The notes: a model not told the origin generated them from the sequence alone. Counted from the first letter of the stretch, positions 24,987 through 35,124 are shown. The stretch: DNA of 44,975 nt from Candidatus Zixiibacteriota bacterium (GCA_020351995.1 CP070674.1:1564072-1609046); one strand, 5' to 3'. Numbers and translations are program-made.

Positions 24987-26064
24987 GCAAACCTGGAAAA
25001 AGATTCTAAGGCGCAGAGGCTTCTCGCTTCTTTCAATTCCCGCTTTTCTGCTATGGCTGGGGTCGTTCGTTTACCGGTTAGGTTTCTGGCTCAAGAAGAA
25101 GTGGACGGCGGTCAAAGTCCGGGTTGAGGTACCGGTGATATGTGTGGGCAATATTACCGTCGGTGGTACCGGCAAAACACCCATGGTGGCCCAACTGGCC
25201 AGATACCTGATAAACGACGGGCACAGAATCGGAATAGTTTCCAGCGGTTATGGGCGGACCGGCCGCGACTCGGTGATGGAGCCGGGTTACAGAATGCAGG
25301 GACTCCCGGTCACCGTCACGGGAGACGAAATCAAGTACCTGGCCCATCTGCTTCCTGACGCTTTCTTCGCGGTCGACCCGGTGAAGTCGGAGGCTGCCCG
25401 AAGGCTTGCCGCAAGTGACCTGGTGGATGTTATCATTGTTGACGACGGTTTTCAGCACTTTTCTCTCGCCCGGGATCTTGATATTGTCACTTATGATGCC
25501 GGCATTAAAAAGAGATTTCTCAAGCCTTTTCCGCTCGGCGTTCTCAGGGAGCCGCTGAGCGCGCTCAAGCGGGCCGATGTGATCATCATAACCCGGGCCA
25601 AATTCGCCAAAGATCTCTATCGTTTGAAAGAAAGACTGAAAAGGATAAACGAAAACGCCCGGCACTATCACGCCCAATTTACGGCTACCGAGATAGTGGG
25701 GCATAAGCAGACTCTCCCGGTGAAGTATCTCGAAGACAAGTCGGTGTTACTGTTCGCCGGGGTGGGTAATTTTTCGAGTTTGCGCCGGCAAGTCATCGCG
25801 CTGTGTGCCGATCTGGACTATGCCATGGAGCTATCAGACCACCAGATTTACGATTTGGAGCTGCTCGAGAAGATCAAGGAGATGGCGGATAAATATGATC
25901 CCGACGTAATATTGACTACCGGCAAGGATTGGGTTAAAGTAGAGCACTTTGATTTCGACCGCGAAATCTATTATCTTAATCAGACGGTGGATCTTGATCC
26001 GGGAGAAGAGAAACTGGTGGCATTCTTGCAGGAAAAACTCGGTTTAGAAAAGCAGGCGACCTGA
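24979..26064 (+). CDS. lpxK: Tetraacyldisaccharide 4'-kinase LpxK
   Basis: A 361-residue membrane-associated P-loop kinase that phosphorylates the 4' position of the lipid A disaccharide. It has an N-terminal hydrophobic helix (FSLLSIPAFLLWLGSFVYR), Walker A in VGNITVGGTGKTPM, the GYGRTG and IIVDDGFQHFSLARDLDIV blocks (the latter with the catalytic Asp pair), and FPLGVLREPL. Length is normal. The start overlaps waaA by 8 bases and the stop overlaps the nadB start (TGATGG). Confidence 0.95.
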   Translation: MLEQTWKKILRRRGFSLLSIPAFLLWLGSFVYRLGFWLKKKWTAVKVRVEVPVICVGNITVGGTGKTPMVAQLARYLINDGHRIGIVSSGYGRTGRDSVMEPGYRMQGLPVTVTGDEIKYLAHLLPDAFFAVDPVKSEAARRLAASDLVDVIIVDDGFQHFSLARDLDIVTYDAGIKKRFLKPFPLGVLREPLSALKRADVIIITRAKFAKDLYRLKERLKRINENARHYHAQFTATEIVGHKQTLPVKYLEDKSVLLFAGVGNFSSLRRQVIALCADLDYAMELSDHQIYDLELLEKIKEMADKYDPDVILTTGKDWVKVEHFDFDREIYYLNQTVDLDPGEEKLVAFLQEKLGLEKQAT

Positions 26065-27686
26065 TGGAAAGGTATTACGATTTCATAGTCGTGGGCAGCG
26101 GTATTGCTGGGCTGTATTATTCCCTGAAAGTATGCGAGTTCAACCCGAAAGCGAAAATCGCCATCGTCACAAAAAAGGGTGAGTCGGATACCAGTACCAA
26201 TCGTGCGCAGGGAGGTATCGCGAGTGTACTGGGTCGGACTGATTCCTTTGAGATGCACATCAAGGATACTCTTACTACGGGTCAGGGGTTGTCTCACAAA
26301 GAAGTCGTGGAAGAGATTGTCCAGGCCGGTCCATCGGTTATAGAAGAGCTTATCTCCTATGGCGTTCGTTTTACCACGGTTGATGGCAAGCTCGATCTTG
26401 GGCGGGAGGGGGGACACTCGTATAATCGCGTTGTCCATGCCTCGGATTTCACCGGTCGCGAGATCGAACGGGCCCTCATAAACGCGTGCCGCTCCAAGCC
26501 TGACAATATCGATATATTTCGTGACCACATGGTTCTCGACCTGATAACCTTTCGCAGTCCGGACGGAAGCGCCTGTGCCGGAGCTTTCGTGTTTTCGGAA
26601 GAGGAGCGCGAGTTCGATGCCTTTTACGCTCCGGTAACGATGCTCTCAACGGGCGGCTTATGCCAGGTCTATTTTCACAATACCAACCCGCGTATCGCTA
26701 CCGGCGACGGTGTCGCTATGGCCTATCGCGCCGGAGTCTCGGTGGCGAACCTGGAATTCATTCAGTTTCATCCGACACTACTTTACACGCCCGGGCGCTG
26801 GCCGTTTTTGATTTCCGAGGCCGTTCGCGGTGAGGGCGGGAGGCTGGTAACGGTCGACGGGCGCTTTCTCATGGAAGGTACGCACGAGCTGGAGGATCTG
26901 GCTCCGCGTGACGTTGTGGCTCGCGCCATCGATAAGGAACTTAAGGAAAGCGGTGAAGAATACGTCATGCTGGATATCAGCCATCGAGATGCCGGTTTTA
27001 TCAAGAAGCGTTTTCCAAACATCTATAAGGAATGTCTTCGTCGCGGCTTTGACATTACCCAGCGCGACATACCGGTGGTGCCGGCAGCGCATTATTCCTG
27101 TGGTGGCGTTGTGTCAAGTCTAAGCGGCGAAACCGAGCTGGCGGGACTCTATGTGGCGGGTGAAGTGGCCATGACCGGGATGCATGGTGCCAATCGTCTG
27201 GCATCCAATTCGCTGCTCGAATCGGTGGTGATGGCGGAATACGCCGCGGAAAAGTCAACCGAGTATTTTAAGAACGTCGATGTGCCCAGGAGCGGTATCG
27301 CCGACACGACGCTGTACTCGTCGCTGCAATATCCTCGGGAGAAAATTTTGGTGGCCCATGACCGAAGAGTGCTCAACCGGGTCATGTCTGACTTCGTCGG
27401 GATTGTCCGTTCGCGCGAACGGCTGAATCTGGCGCTGGAGAAGATCCAGCAGATTAAAGCCGGGATCGAGCAGTATTATCTGGCGACACCGGCCACCTAT
27501 GGTGTGGTCGAACTGAGAAATATGGCCACCGTGGCCGACCTGATTGTCAGATCGGCGCTGATGCGGCTGGAGTCGCGCGGACTGCATTATCTGACTGATT
27601 ATCCGGAAACGAACCCAAAGTACGAGTGTGACACCGTGATTAAAGGGATGACCAGAGAGGACCGTGCTAATGAGCGTGCATCATGA
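26064..27686 (+). CDS. nadB: L-aspartate oxidase NadB
   Basis: A 540-residue flavoprotein that oxidises L-aspartate to iminoaspartate, the first step of NAD synthesis. It has the FAD-binding start [28 protein letters not shown], the active-site region [19 protein letters not shown] and [16 protein letters not shown], and the C-terminal helical domain with [17 protein letters not shown]. These NadB-type blocks favour aspartate oxidase over succinate dehydrogenase. nadA and nadC are not adjacent. It overlaps lpxK by one base and guaA by 17 bases, so it is co-transcribed with both. Confidence 0.93.
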   Translation: MERYYDFIVVGSGIAGLYYSLKVCEFNPKAKIAIVTKKGESDTSTNRAQGGIASVLGRTDSFEMHIKDTLTTGQGLSHKEVVEEIVQAGPSVIEELISYGVRFTTVDGKLDLGREGGHSYNRVVHASDFTGREIERALINACRSKPDNIDIFRDHMVLDLITFRSPDGSACAGAFVFSEEEREFDAFYAPVTMLSTGGLCQVYFHNTNPRIATGDGVAMAYRAGVSVANLEFIQFHPTLLYTPGRWPFLISEAVRGEGGRLVTVDGRFLMEGTHELEDLAPRDVVARAIDKELKESGEEYVMLDISHRDAGFIKKRFPNIYKECLRRGFDITQRDIPVVPAAHYSCGGVVSSLSGETELAGLYVAGEVAMTGMHGANRLASNSLLESVVMAEYAAEKSTEYFKNVDVPRSGIADTTLYSSLQYPREKILVAHDRRVLNRVMSDFVGIVRSRERLNLALEKIQQIKAGIEQYYLATPATYGVVELRNMATVADLIVRSALMRLESRGLHYLTDYPETNPKYECDTVIKGMTREDRANERAS

Positions 27687-29211
27687 AATGATACTGATTC
27701 TGGATTTCGGTTCACAGTACACACAGCTGATTGCCCGGAGGGTTCGAGAAGCCAGCGTTTACTGTGAGATCGCGCCTTTCAACGTAGACCTTGCCTCCTA
27801 CGCCGATAGGAACGTTAAAGGTTATATCCTCTCTGGCGGGCCGGCCTCGGTCAAGGATCCTGACGCTCCGATGCTAGACGCGGCCTTTTTCAAGACGAAC
27901 CTCCCCGTCCTCGGCATCTGCTACGGCATGCAGGTGATGGCCGAGGTATTCGGCGGTCAACTGGTAAGGTCGAAGTCGCGAGAATACGGTCGCGCGCACC
28001 TTGAAGTCGTCAACGAACGGTCTTTGCTCTCCGGAGTGCCACAGCGCAGCCAGGTCTGGATGTCACACGGCGACTCCATTGCCAAGCTTCCCGCGAATTT
28101 CGAGATCATCGGTTCGACCGACTCTCTCGAGGTGGCCGCCATCGGAGATTTTGAACGCAATTTCTTTGGCCTGCAGTTTCACCCGGAGGTTCATCATACT
28201 CCGGAAGGCAAAAACATAATCAACAACTTTCTCTTCGATATCTGTAACCTTAAGGGTGACTGGACAACGGAGTCGTTTATTGAAAGCAGTGTGGTCAGAA
28301 TCCGCGAGCGGGTCGGTAAGAAGAGCGTTATTCTGGGGATATCAGGTGGAGTTGACTCCACGGTTACCGCCCTTCTGCTTTCCCGTGCGATCGGTAAGAA
28401 CCTTCACGCGGTCTTTGTCAACAACGGCCTCTTGAGAAAGAACGAGTTCGAAAACGTGGTCGAGATGCTGGGGAATCTACAATTGAATTTGCACCCTGTA
28501 GATGCTTCAGGCCTTTTTCTGGAACGTCTGGCCGGGGTGGCTGACCCGGAGGAGAAGCGAAAAATTATCGGGGCAACATTCATTGATGTATTTGAGCAGC
28601 AGGCTGAAAAAATTGGCGGTATTGAGTACCTGGCTCAGGGAACACTGTACCCCGATGTAATCGAGTCCGTTTCGTTCAAAGGGCCGTCGGTAACGATCAA
28701 GTCGCACCATAACGTTGGCGGCCTGAAAGATCGGATGAAACTGCGGTTAGTCGAGCCGCTCCGGGAGCTTTTCAAAGATGAAGTTCGTCAACTGGGAAGT
28801 AAACTTGGCCTTCCCGCGACGTTTATCGGCCGCCATCCCTTCCCCGGGCCGGGGCTGGCCGTGCGGATACTCGGTGACGTGACAAAAGAGCGCTGTGACC
28901 TTCTGAGAGAAGTTGACGCCATCTTCATTGAAGAGCTTCACAAGGCGGGAATCTATGACGATATCTGGCAGGCCTTTGCGGTCTTATTGCCGGTGAGCGC
29001 GGTGGGAGTCATGGGTGACGAAAGAACCTACGAGAATGTGGTGGCTCTTCGCGCGGTCACCTCGGTAGACGGCATGACGGCCGACTGGGCACGAATCGAC
29101 AACGACATCATGGCGCACATCTCCAATCGCATTATAAGGAACGTCAGGGGCGTCAATCGCGTTACCTATGATATATCATCAAAACCGCCGGCCACTATCG
29201 AGTGGGAGTAG
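27670..29211 (+). CDS. guaA: GMP synthase (glutamine-hydrolysing)
   Basis: A 513-residue two-domain enzyme converting XMP to GMP. The class I glutamine amidotransferase has its nucleophile in [11 protein letters not shown] and the His/Glu pair in [14 protein letters not shown]. The ATP-pyrophosphatase domain has the P-loop SGGVDSTV. The C-terminal dimerisation domain has [18 protein letters not shown] and ends in [11 protein letters not shown] 27670 is chosen: GAGAGG is about 9 bases upstream, while ATG 27688 has no ribosome-binding site. It is the last gene of the long overlapping run that begins with the lipid A genes. Confidence 0.96.
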   Translation: MSVHHEMILILDFGSQYTQLIARRVREASVYCEIAPFNVDLASYADRNVKGYILSGGPASVKDPDAPMLDAAFFKTNLPVLGICYGMQVMAEVFGGQLVRSKSREYGRAHLEVVNERSLLSGVPQRSQVWMSHGDSIAKLPANFEIIGSTDSLEVAAIGDFERNFFGLQFHPEVHHTPEGKNIINNFLFDICNLKGDWTTESFIESSVVRIRERVGKKSVILGISGGVDSTVTALLLSRAIGKNLHAVFVNNGLLRKNEFENVVEMLGNLQLNLHPVDASGLFLERLAGVADPEEKRKIIGATFIDVFEQQAEKIGGIEYLAQGTLYPDVIESVSFKGPSVTIKSHHNVGGLKDRMKLRLVEPLRELFKDEVRQLGSKLGLPATFIGRHPFPGPGLAVRILGDVTKERCDLLREVDAIFIEELHKAGIYDDIWQAFAVLLPVSAVGVMGDERTYENVVALRAVTSVDGMTADWARIDNDIMAHISNRIIRNVRGVNRVTYDISSKPPATIEWE

Positions 29212-29250
29212 GCTGGTTATCCTGTGAACCGGCCCTAACCTTTTCGACCT

Positions 29251-30072
29251 ATGAGAGTAGTAAGGATGTTTCTCTGGTTGGTCTTATTCGCCGTTGCCGC
29301 CTTTGCTATCCTTTCCTTTTACCTGTATTTCAACCAAAAGAACATGGTCTTTTTCCCGATAAAGGATCTGGCTGTCACCCCGCGCGACGCCGCTATGGAC
29401 TACGAGAATGTAACGGTATTGACCGGCGATAGCGTCAAGATTCACGCCTGGTACGTTCCCGGAGATTCTTCGAGCGCCAAGGTGTTTCTTTTTTGCCACG
29501 GCAACGCCGGCAACATTTCTCACCGGCTCGAGACAATAGAATTCCTGCGCCAACTGAGGTGCGCGGTGATGATATTTGACTATCGGGGCTTTGGTCGATC
29601 GGGCGGTGATCCGAGTGAGGAAGGAGTCTATGCCGACGCCCGGGCGTGTTATGACTGGCTGGTTAACGGCAAGGGAATAACCCCGGACGACATAGTTATC
29701 TTCGGACGTTCTCTGGGCGGCGCGGTGGCCGTTGATCTGGCCACCAGGGTACCGTGCGGCGGGCTGGTGGTCGAATCCTCGTTTACATCGGCTGCCGATA
29801 TGGCCCGCAGGATATTTCCTTTCCTTCCGACCAGTATGCTTTTGAGATACAAATTTAACACCATTGAAAAAATAGGCGCGGTTAGCTGCCCCATTCTGAT
29901 AACACACTCACCGGAAGATGATATTGTTCCTTACAGCATGGGGGAGGAGCTCTTTGAGAAGGCCGGTGGCTCCAAGCGGTTTGTGAGGCTATCAGGCGGC
30001 CACAATGACCGGGAATATCTGGCTCAATCGGATTACCGGGCCGCGTTTATTGAGTTGCTGGGACAGATGTGA
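29251..30072 (+). CDS. Membrane-anchored alpha/beta hydrolase (ABHD13/17-like)
   Basis: A 273-residue serine hydrolase with an N-terminal signal anchor (residues 5-25). The triad is visible: Ser154 in FGRSLGGAVA, Asp in the PEDDIVP stretch (223-224) and His251 in SGGHND. FCHGNAGNISHR near residue 81 forms the oxyanion loop. The arrangement is that of the widespread YqkD/ABHD13/ABHD17-like group, whose eukaryotic members are depalmitoylases or lysophospholipases; the bacterial substrate is unknown. It begins 39 bases after guaA and is followed by a 145-base gap containing the promoter of the next gene. Confidence 0.85.
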   Translation: MRVVRMFLWLVLFAVAAFAILSFYLYFNQKNMVFFPIKDLAVTPRDAAMDYENVTVLTGDSVKIHAWYVPGDSSSAKVFLFCHGNAGNISHRLETIEFLRQLRCAVMIFDYRGFGRSGGDPSEEGVYADARACYDWLVNGKGITPDDIVIFGRSLGGAVAVDLATRVPCGGLVVESSFTSAADMARRIFPFLPTSMLLRYKFNTIEKIGAVSCPILITHSPEDDIVPYSMGEELFEKAGGSKRFVRLSGGHNDREYLAQSDYRAAFIELLGQM

Positions 30073-30157
30073 TTCGCCCGGGCTCGAACAAAGGGCATAA
30101 CCTGCTGTTGTTTAATCAATAAAGTCAGGTCCGGTTGCCAGAGTAAGCCAAAATAGA

Positions 30158-30186
30158 TTGACATTAAGCTCCAAACGGCCTATTTT
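30158..30186 (+). promoter_or_regulatory. Strong sigma70-type promoter of the polyprenyl synthase gene
   Basis: A perfect TTGACA (30158-30163), a 17-base spacer and TATTTT (30181-30186). Transcription would start near 30193, about 25 bases before ATG 30218. Confidence 0.75.
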
Positions 30187-30217
30187 CTCGTTCCAAAGAA
30201 GCCGTGGCACGATATAA

Positions 30218-31198
30218 ATGCTCGATCTAAATAAAATGTACGAGTTCACTGGTCCGATAAAGTCCGACCTGGACCAGTTCAGCACAAAACTGAATGACCA
30301 CCTTCAGGGCGATTCTCCGCTGATAACCTCAATCGCGCGTCACCTGCTAAAATCGCGGGGTAAGCGGATCCGTCCCGTGTTCCTGTTTCTATCTTCGCGG
30401 GCAGCGGACAATTATACCGAGTATTCTGTCGATGCTTCCCTGGCAATTGAACTGATCCATACCGCTACTTTGCTTCACGATGATGTTGTGGACGAGTCCG
30501 AACTCAGGCGAGGCCATCAGACGGTTAACGCGCAGTGGACGAACCTTATATCGGTTCTGATGGGGGATTATCTCTTTGCCAAGGCCTTCCGTATAATGGT
30601 GGAAACCGATTCCATTGACCTGATGCGCGCTATATCACGGGCTACGGAAAGAGTGGCCGTGGGAGAGTTAAGGCAAATCGAAGAAACCGGCAATTACGAC
30701 CTGTCCGAGGAAGAATATGTTTCCATCATTGCCGATAAGACTGCATCGCTCTTCGCGGTATCGTGCGAGGCGGGGCCGATTCTCAAAAATCGCATGAAGA
30801 GGGAGCGGGACCGATTTGCCGATTTCGGTGAGAAGATAGGTACGGCATTTCAGATGGCCGACGACCTTCTTGATTTTGTTGGTGATGCTGAAGTGACCGG
30901 TAAGGAACCGGGCAACGATGTTCTCACTGGGAAAGTGACTTTGCCGCTGATATACTCGCTGAAAAAGGTCGGCAAGGCCAGTCGCGAGGAGATAGTCAAG
31001 TATTTGCGCGACGGACACGAAGACACTTTTGAGAAAATACACAGCTTCGTGAATGAAACCGGGGGGATTGACTACACTTATCGCAAGGCCAACGAGCTCA
31101 GCCAGCGTGGCCTGGATTCCATTTCCTCGGTCAGCGATTCTATCTACTTCAAGCGCCTTCAGGATATGGTCACATTTACCACCACCAGACAATCTTAG
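30218..31198 (+). CDS. ispB: Trans-polyprenyl diphosphate synthase (IspB-like)
   Basis: A 326-residue all-helical prenyltransferase that builds long-chain polyprenyl diphosphates for quinones or related lipids. The first aspartate-rich motif is LLHDDVVDESELRRG, and the second is FQMADDLLDFVGD. KSRGKRIRP near residue 47 binds the substrate diphosphate. Length fits long-chain (hepta- to octaprenyl) synthases. Chain length cannot be judged safely. The gene stands alone with its own promoter; neighbours are unrelated. Confidence 0.9.
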   Translation: MLDLNKMYEFTGPIKSDLDQFSTKLNDHLQGDSPLITSIARHLLKSRGKRIRPVFLFLSSRAADNYTEYSVDASLAIELIHTATLLHDDVVDESELRRGHQTVNAQWTNLISVLMGDYLFAKAFRIMVETDSIDLMRAISRATERVAVGELRQIEETGNYDLSEEEYVSIIADKTASLFAVSCEAGPILKNRMKRERDRFADFGEKIGTAFQMADDLLDFVGDAEVTGKEPGNDVLTGKVTLPLIYSLKKVGKASREEIVKYLRDGHEDTFEKIHSFVNETGGIDYTYRKANELSQRGLDSISSVSDSIYFKRLQDMVTFTTTRQS

Positions 31199-31208
31199 TC
31201 GGGCCGGG

Positions 31209-31237
31209 TTCGATTCTGCTTTTTCAATGGATATAAT
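31209..31237 (+). promoter_or_regulatory. Candidate promoter of the VWA gene
   Basis: A perfect TATAAT (31232-31237) with a poor -35 box TTCGAT (31209-31214) at a 17-base spacing, 44 bases before ATG 31281. The -35 match is only partial. Confidence 0.4.
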
Positions 31238-31280
31238 CCCGGTCAATACTTATATAAACAGCTGGGACAAGTAATGAGTT

Positions 31281-33452
31281 ATGTTTGGCGTTAAAGACAT
31301 ATCGGTCAGTTTTTTGTCCGGGTCACCGTTGGTTGTCTGGCTGACGGCGGCCCTGCTGGTGCTGCTGGCCGTGTACCTGTACCGGCGCACCAACCCGCCC
31401 CTGCCGGTATATATGAAAGTCATTCTGGCGGTATTGAGGATCATTGCGGTGCTGGCGCTGGTTTTCACTCTGGCCGAGCCGGTGATCGGTTTTACCCGGC
31501 AATTCGAACGTGATTGCAGGGTTGCTGTATTAATCGACGTGTCGGGAAGCATGGACAAAACCGAAGCCGGAAAGAAACGGAGCGAGCGACTGGACTCACT
31601 TATGGCATCGCCGGATTTCAATGGGCTTAAGGGAAATGCCGAGGTCAGTACCTTTTTCTTCGGGGAAAACCTGAGTCCGGAGGAAGCCGAGGTGAAACGT
31701 GACAAGACGGCTCTCGGCGACGCCCTCGAACTTCTGCAAACGAGGCAAATAGCGGAACCTTCCGATTACTGGATCCTTTTCAGTGACGGTAACTCCAACT
31801 CCGGGCAGCAGCCGCGACGGGCAGCCGGTCGATTGACCCAGCCGGTCGTGGCCGTCGACATGGCCTCCGATACCGGTTCTTTTGATATCGGCATTGCCGA
31901 GGTGAATTACAATCCGGTGCTGTTCGTTGGCCAGCCCACCGAGATCAACGTGAGACTGACCTGGCAGAATGTATCGGAACGGAATTTGCCGTTAGAGCTC
32001 TCCGATTCGGTCCGAACGGTGGTTCAGAAGACCTTTCAGATAACACAGGCCGAAGGTCTCGGTGAGGTTGCGCTTTCTTATACGCCCTCAGAACCGGGTC
32101 AGAAGATTCTGCGGGTTCAGATCCCGACCGACGCGAAGGAGGAAAACCCGGGGAACAATCAGCGGTCGTTTTCGGTGAAGGTTCTGAAAAGCAGGCTTCT
32201 GGTTCTCATGGTCACCGGGCAACCTGATTACGAGATCGGGTTTCTCAAGAGGCTTCTGGAGCAGTCGGAAAAATATCAGGTCGAACTGGTTGTCACGGGT
32301 TCTAAATCGGGCAACCTGGTCGGGCGGATACCGTCGCGACAGACGGAAATGAACCGTTATGACCTGATAGTTCTGCACGATCCAGACCCGAAGGGCCTGG
32401 AGTCCCGGCGCGCGGTGCTGGAATCGTATCTGTCTGAAAGAGGTGGAGCGGTCTGGGTACTGATGGGTGGGCGGTTCAGCGAGCGAGGTCCGGTTGGCTG
32501 GTTCAACGACCTGCTTCCCTTCTATCCATCCTTTCGGCATTCGATAGAGTATGCCGGTTTTCGGGGCGAACCGTCGGAGAGTCACCTGTTCCATCCGGCC
32601 GTCCGACTGGCCGACGGCCCCACGGATATTCGGGAGGCCTGGGCGTCGCTGCCGCCTTTTCAGGCGCTGGTAAAGTGCGATCGAATCCACCCGGAAGCGG
32701 TGGTTCTGGCTCGAGCGGCTTTTGCCCGGCGGGATCAAAGCAAATACCCAATTCTCGGCTATCGGCGATTTGGGCCCGGTAAGTTGATGGCGTCGGCGGC
32801 GCTTCCGTTCTGGACCTGGGGATTCGTCAATCTTGGTTTCGGGGAGGATCCCGGTGACTATGCCGATTTTGCGGAGGGTACCATGAGCTGGCTTACGGTA
32901 AGTGATGATCTCGAACCGATTCGGATAAAGCCGGAGAAGGACGTGTTCCATCGCGGCGAAGTCGTTCGCTTTGACGGTTTTGCCTTCGACCTGGGCTTTC
33001 GTCCCATTCCTGGGGTAACAGGTACGATCGGCCTGATCAGTTCGAAAGAGCATCGTTCATATGAGACCGATCTGGTCGCGAAGGGTGGGGGTGCTTACCG
33101 GGGGGAACTATTCAATGTCTCTCCGGGCTCATATACCTATCGGGCGATTTTTGAGAAAGATGGGCGGACGCTCAAAGAATCAGTTGGCTCGATCGTGGTC
33201 GAGACATTCTCGGTAGAGGAAGTTGACCAGGGTGGTGACCCGGCCACACTCGCGGCGGTATCGCGTCTTTCCGGAGGCAGCTACTTTCGTTTCGGTCAAT
33301 TCGCCGATGCCATTGCCGCGCTTGATCTAACGCCGGTCGCCATAAATGAAAAGGCCGAGATCACTCTTTTGAACAAGCTGTGGCTTCTTTTCATTTTCAT
33401 GCTGGCTGTCTGTATCGAGTGGCTGGTTAGAAAAATTAATCAGTTGCTGTAG
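31281..33452 (+). CDS. Large membrane protein with von Willebrand factor A domain
   Basis: A 723-residue protein. Two transmembrane segments lie at about 15-34 and 46-65, a VWA domain follows with an intact MIDAS start Asp86-x-Ser88-x-Ser90 (LIDVSGSMD), then Ig-like beta-rich regions (KILRVQIPTDAKEENPGNN, a CARDB-like piece), a region with a glutamine-amidotransferase-like fold (residues about 310-430: LLVLMVTGQPDYEIGFLKR, WVLMGG), further beta domain and a final transmembrane helix near 700-716. This is the architecture of the BatA-like/DUF1194-type VWA membrane proteins of FCB and Planctomycetes. It probably acts in the cell envelope. It ends over the tail of the opposite gene. Confidence 0.8.
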   Translation: MFGVKDISVSFLSGSPLVVWLTAALLVLLAVYLYRRTNPPLPVYMKVILAVLRIIAVLALVFTLAEPVIGFTRQFERDCRVAVLIDVSGSMDKTEAGKKRSERLDSLMASPDFNGLKGNAEVSTFFFGENLSPEEAEVKRDKTALGDALELLQTRQIAEPSDYWILFSDGNSNSGQQPRRAAGRLTQPVVAVDMASDTGSFDIGIAEVNYNPVLFVGQPTEINVRLTWQNVSERNLPLELSDSVRTVVQKTFQITQAEGLGEVALSYTPSEPGQKILRVQIPTDAKEENPGNNQRSFSVKVLKSRLLVLMVTGQPDYEIGFLKRLLEQSEKYQVELVVTGSKSGNLVGRIPSRQTEMNRYDLIVLHDPDPKGLESRRAVLESYLSERGGAVWVLMGGRFSERGPVGWFNDLLPFYPSFRHSIEYAGFRGEPSESHLFHPAVRLADGPTDIREAWASLPPFQALVKCDRIHPEAVVLARAAFARRDQSKYPILGYRRFGPGKLMASAALPFWTWGFVNLGFGEDPGDYADFAEGTMSWLTVSDDLEPIRIKPEKDVFHRGEVVRFDGFAFDLGFRPIPGVTGTIGLISSKEHRSYETDLVAKGGGAYRGELFNVSPGSYTYRAIFEKDGRTLKESVGSIVVETFSVEEVDQGGDPATLAAVSRLSGGSYFRFGQFADAIAALDLTPVAINEKAEITLLNKLWLLFIFMLAVCIEWLVRKINQLL

Positions 33453-33747
33453 AACCCGACGGTGGCGTGCTTTCCAGGGCCGTAATGTCAATCTTCTTCG
33501 CCAGGGCAGCTTTTTCCGCGGCGAGCTCCTCCAGCGTCGTCTGGATCTTGACGGCGAAATCACGAATTTCCTCAATACTGAGTCTCTGGCCCGCAGTAAG
33601 GCTTTCACTGGTGTCCAATAGAAACTCGCAGTAACCTACAATCCCGGCTACAGGATTGTTGAGCTCTTTGCTCAGCGCCAAACATCGCCGCAGAATGGGC
33701 AATACGGCCTGATTGATTCCCTGTGCCCCTTTTTGATTGTGTGTCAT
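33436..33747 (-). CDS. Stand-alone histidine-kinase-like dimerisation domain with Lys in place of His
   Basis: A 103-residue protein. Residues 21-45 (RCLALSKELNNPVAGIVGYC, then EFLL) match the H-box of sensor kinases, typically SHELNNPLAGILGYAELLL, but the phospho-acceptor His is Lys27. The following helix (RLSIEEIRDFAVKIQTTLEELAA) fits the second dimerisation helix. There is no sensor or ATPase domain. GGGGAT lies 5 bases before the ATG. Such a protein could heterodimerise with, or inhibit, a real kinase, but not be phosphorylated at the normal site; this is inference. It overlaps the VWA gene tail-to-tail by 17 bases and no kinase gene is adjacent. Confidence 0.7.
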   Translation of the reverse strand: MTHNQKGAQGINQAVLPILRRCLALSKELNNPVAGIVGYCEFLLDTSESLTAGQRLSIEEIRDFAVKIQTTLEELAAEKAALAKKIDITALESTPPSGSTATD

Positions 33748-33946
33748 AATATCCCCTCTTGTTTCCGTAAGTACGGCGCCCTCCCTAACCGATTGGGAAG
33801 CCCCCAGATTCGCAGACCCGATCAGCCAGGCGGAGATTTATTGATTGTCTGATATGGGGTCAACGGTACCAGCAAATATTGTCTTTATTGAAACCGCCGT
33901 CAACATTATATTTCACCAATTAACGGACACCACGGAGGTTTCAAGA

Positions 33947-35089
33947 ATGAATATAGCGGTGATAGGTGCCGGGCTTATGGGTCGTGCTGCCGTGTATGAT
34001 CTTTCACGAATAGAAAGTGTCAAGAAAGTCGGCGTTTTTGATATCGATGAGCCCCTGGCCAGGAAGATTGCTGACGCCTATGGCAATAATATCGCCGAGG
34101 CAGGATGTCTGGATGCCGGTGACGAGCCAGCTGTTGCCGAACGACTGGCCCAGTACGACGCCGCTGTCTCATGTGTTACTTATAAATACAATCCGGGTTT
34201 GACCCGGGCCGCCATCGCGGCCGAATGTCATCTGGTTGACCTGGGGGGCAACAACGATGTTGTTCAAACTCAACTGCATATGAACGACGAGGCCGAGCAA
34301 GCCGGTATTATCGTAATTCCGGATTGCGGCCTGGCCCCCGGGATGGTGGCGGTAATGGTATCAGATGGCGTTTCGCGGTTCGACCATGTGCGGTCTCTTA
34401 AGATTCGAGTAGGTGGTCTACCGCAGTCGCCTCGCCCGCCCTTGAATTACCAGATGGTATTTTCGGCCGAGGGTTTGCTCAACGAGTACTGGGAGCCGTG
34501 TGTTATTCTGGAAGATGGCAAGAAGAAAATCGTCAATCCGATGACGGGGGTCGAATCACTGGAATTTGACGGCGTTGGCCCGCTCGAGGCGTTTTACACT
34601 TCGGGTGGCACCTCGACCCTCCCTGATACCTATGAAGGCAAGATAGATTTTCTCGATTATAAGACTATCCGTTACCCCGGGCATTGCCAGCTTTTCAAGC
34701 CCATGCTTGAGATCGGTCTGGCTTCGCGACAGGAGATCGAGGTTGAGGGGCAGAAGGTCCGGCCGAGGGCGGTTCTTCGGGCAGTTCTGGACAAAAATCT
34801 GACGCTGAATGACCTCGATATGGTACTCGTCCGTCTGACGCTGGAAGGGGAAAAAGACGGCAAAGACAAGACAGTCGTTTATGAGATCGTTGACCGTCAG
34901 GATACAAAAACGGGCCTTACGGCCATGATGCGGACGACCTCGTTCCCGGCGGCCATTATCGCGTGGATGGCGGCGGATGGGCAAATAACCGAACGTGGCT
35001 GTAAACCGCAGGAAGAGGTTGTCCCGCCGTCGCTGTTCTTGCCACAATTGAAGAAACGGCGCATAAATCTTGTCATTAAGGAATCTTAG
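33947..35089 (+). CDS. Saccharopine dehydrogenase-family oxidoreductase
   Basis: A 380-residue enzyme starting at ATG 33947, with GGAGG 8 bases upstream; the longer frame (33845) lacks such a site. An N-terminal Rossmann fold (MNIAVIGAGLMGRAAVYDL) is followed by the family block GLAPGMVAVMVSDGV and a C-terminal domain with KIRVGGLPQSPRPPLNYQM. Relatives include saccharopine reductase, lysine 6-dehydrogenase and carboxynorspermidine synthase; the G-L-P-Q start of the second domain is shared by the lysine 6-dehydrogenase-like group, but I would not assign the substrate. TTTATT and TATATT with a 17-base spacer upstream (about 33890-33920) could be its promoter. Confidence 0.8.
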   Translation: MNIAVIGAGLMGRAAVYDLSRIESVKKVGVFDIDEPLARKIADAYGNNIAEAGCLDAGDEPAVAERLAQYDAAVSCVTYKYNPGLTRAAIAAECHLVDLGGNNDVVQTQLHMNDEAEQAGIIVIPDCGLAPGMVAVMVSDGVSRFDHVRSLKIRVGGLPQSPRPPLNYQMVFSAEGLLNEYWEPCVILEDGKKKIVNPMTGVESLEFDGVGPLEAFYTSGGTSTLPDTYEGKIDFLDYKTIRYPGHCQLFKPMLEIGLASRQEIEVEGQKVRPRAVLRAVLDKNLTLNDLDMVLVRLTLEGEKDGKDKTVVYEIVDRQDTKTGLTAMMRTTSFPAAIIAWMAADGQITERGCKPQEEVVPPSLFLPQLKKRRINLVIKES

Positions 35090-35124
35090 TCGGATGATCG
35101 CGAAAGTGAGGCCTTCACCGGATC

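Noticed and set aside
32088-33053. 321-codon frame antisense to the VWA gene
   Set aside because: It lies entirely within a well-supported gene and is rich in Arg, Gln and His, typical of a shadow frame.
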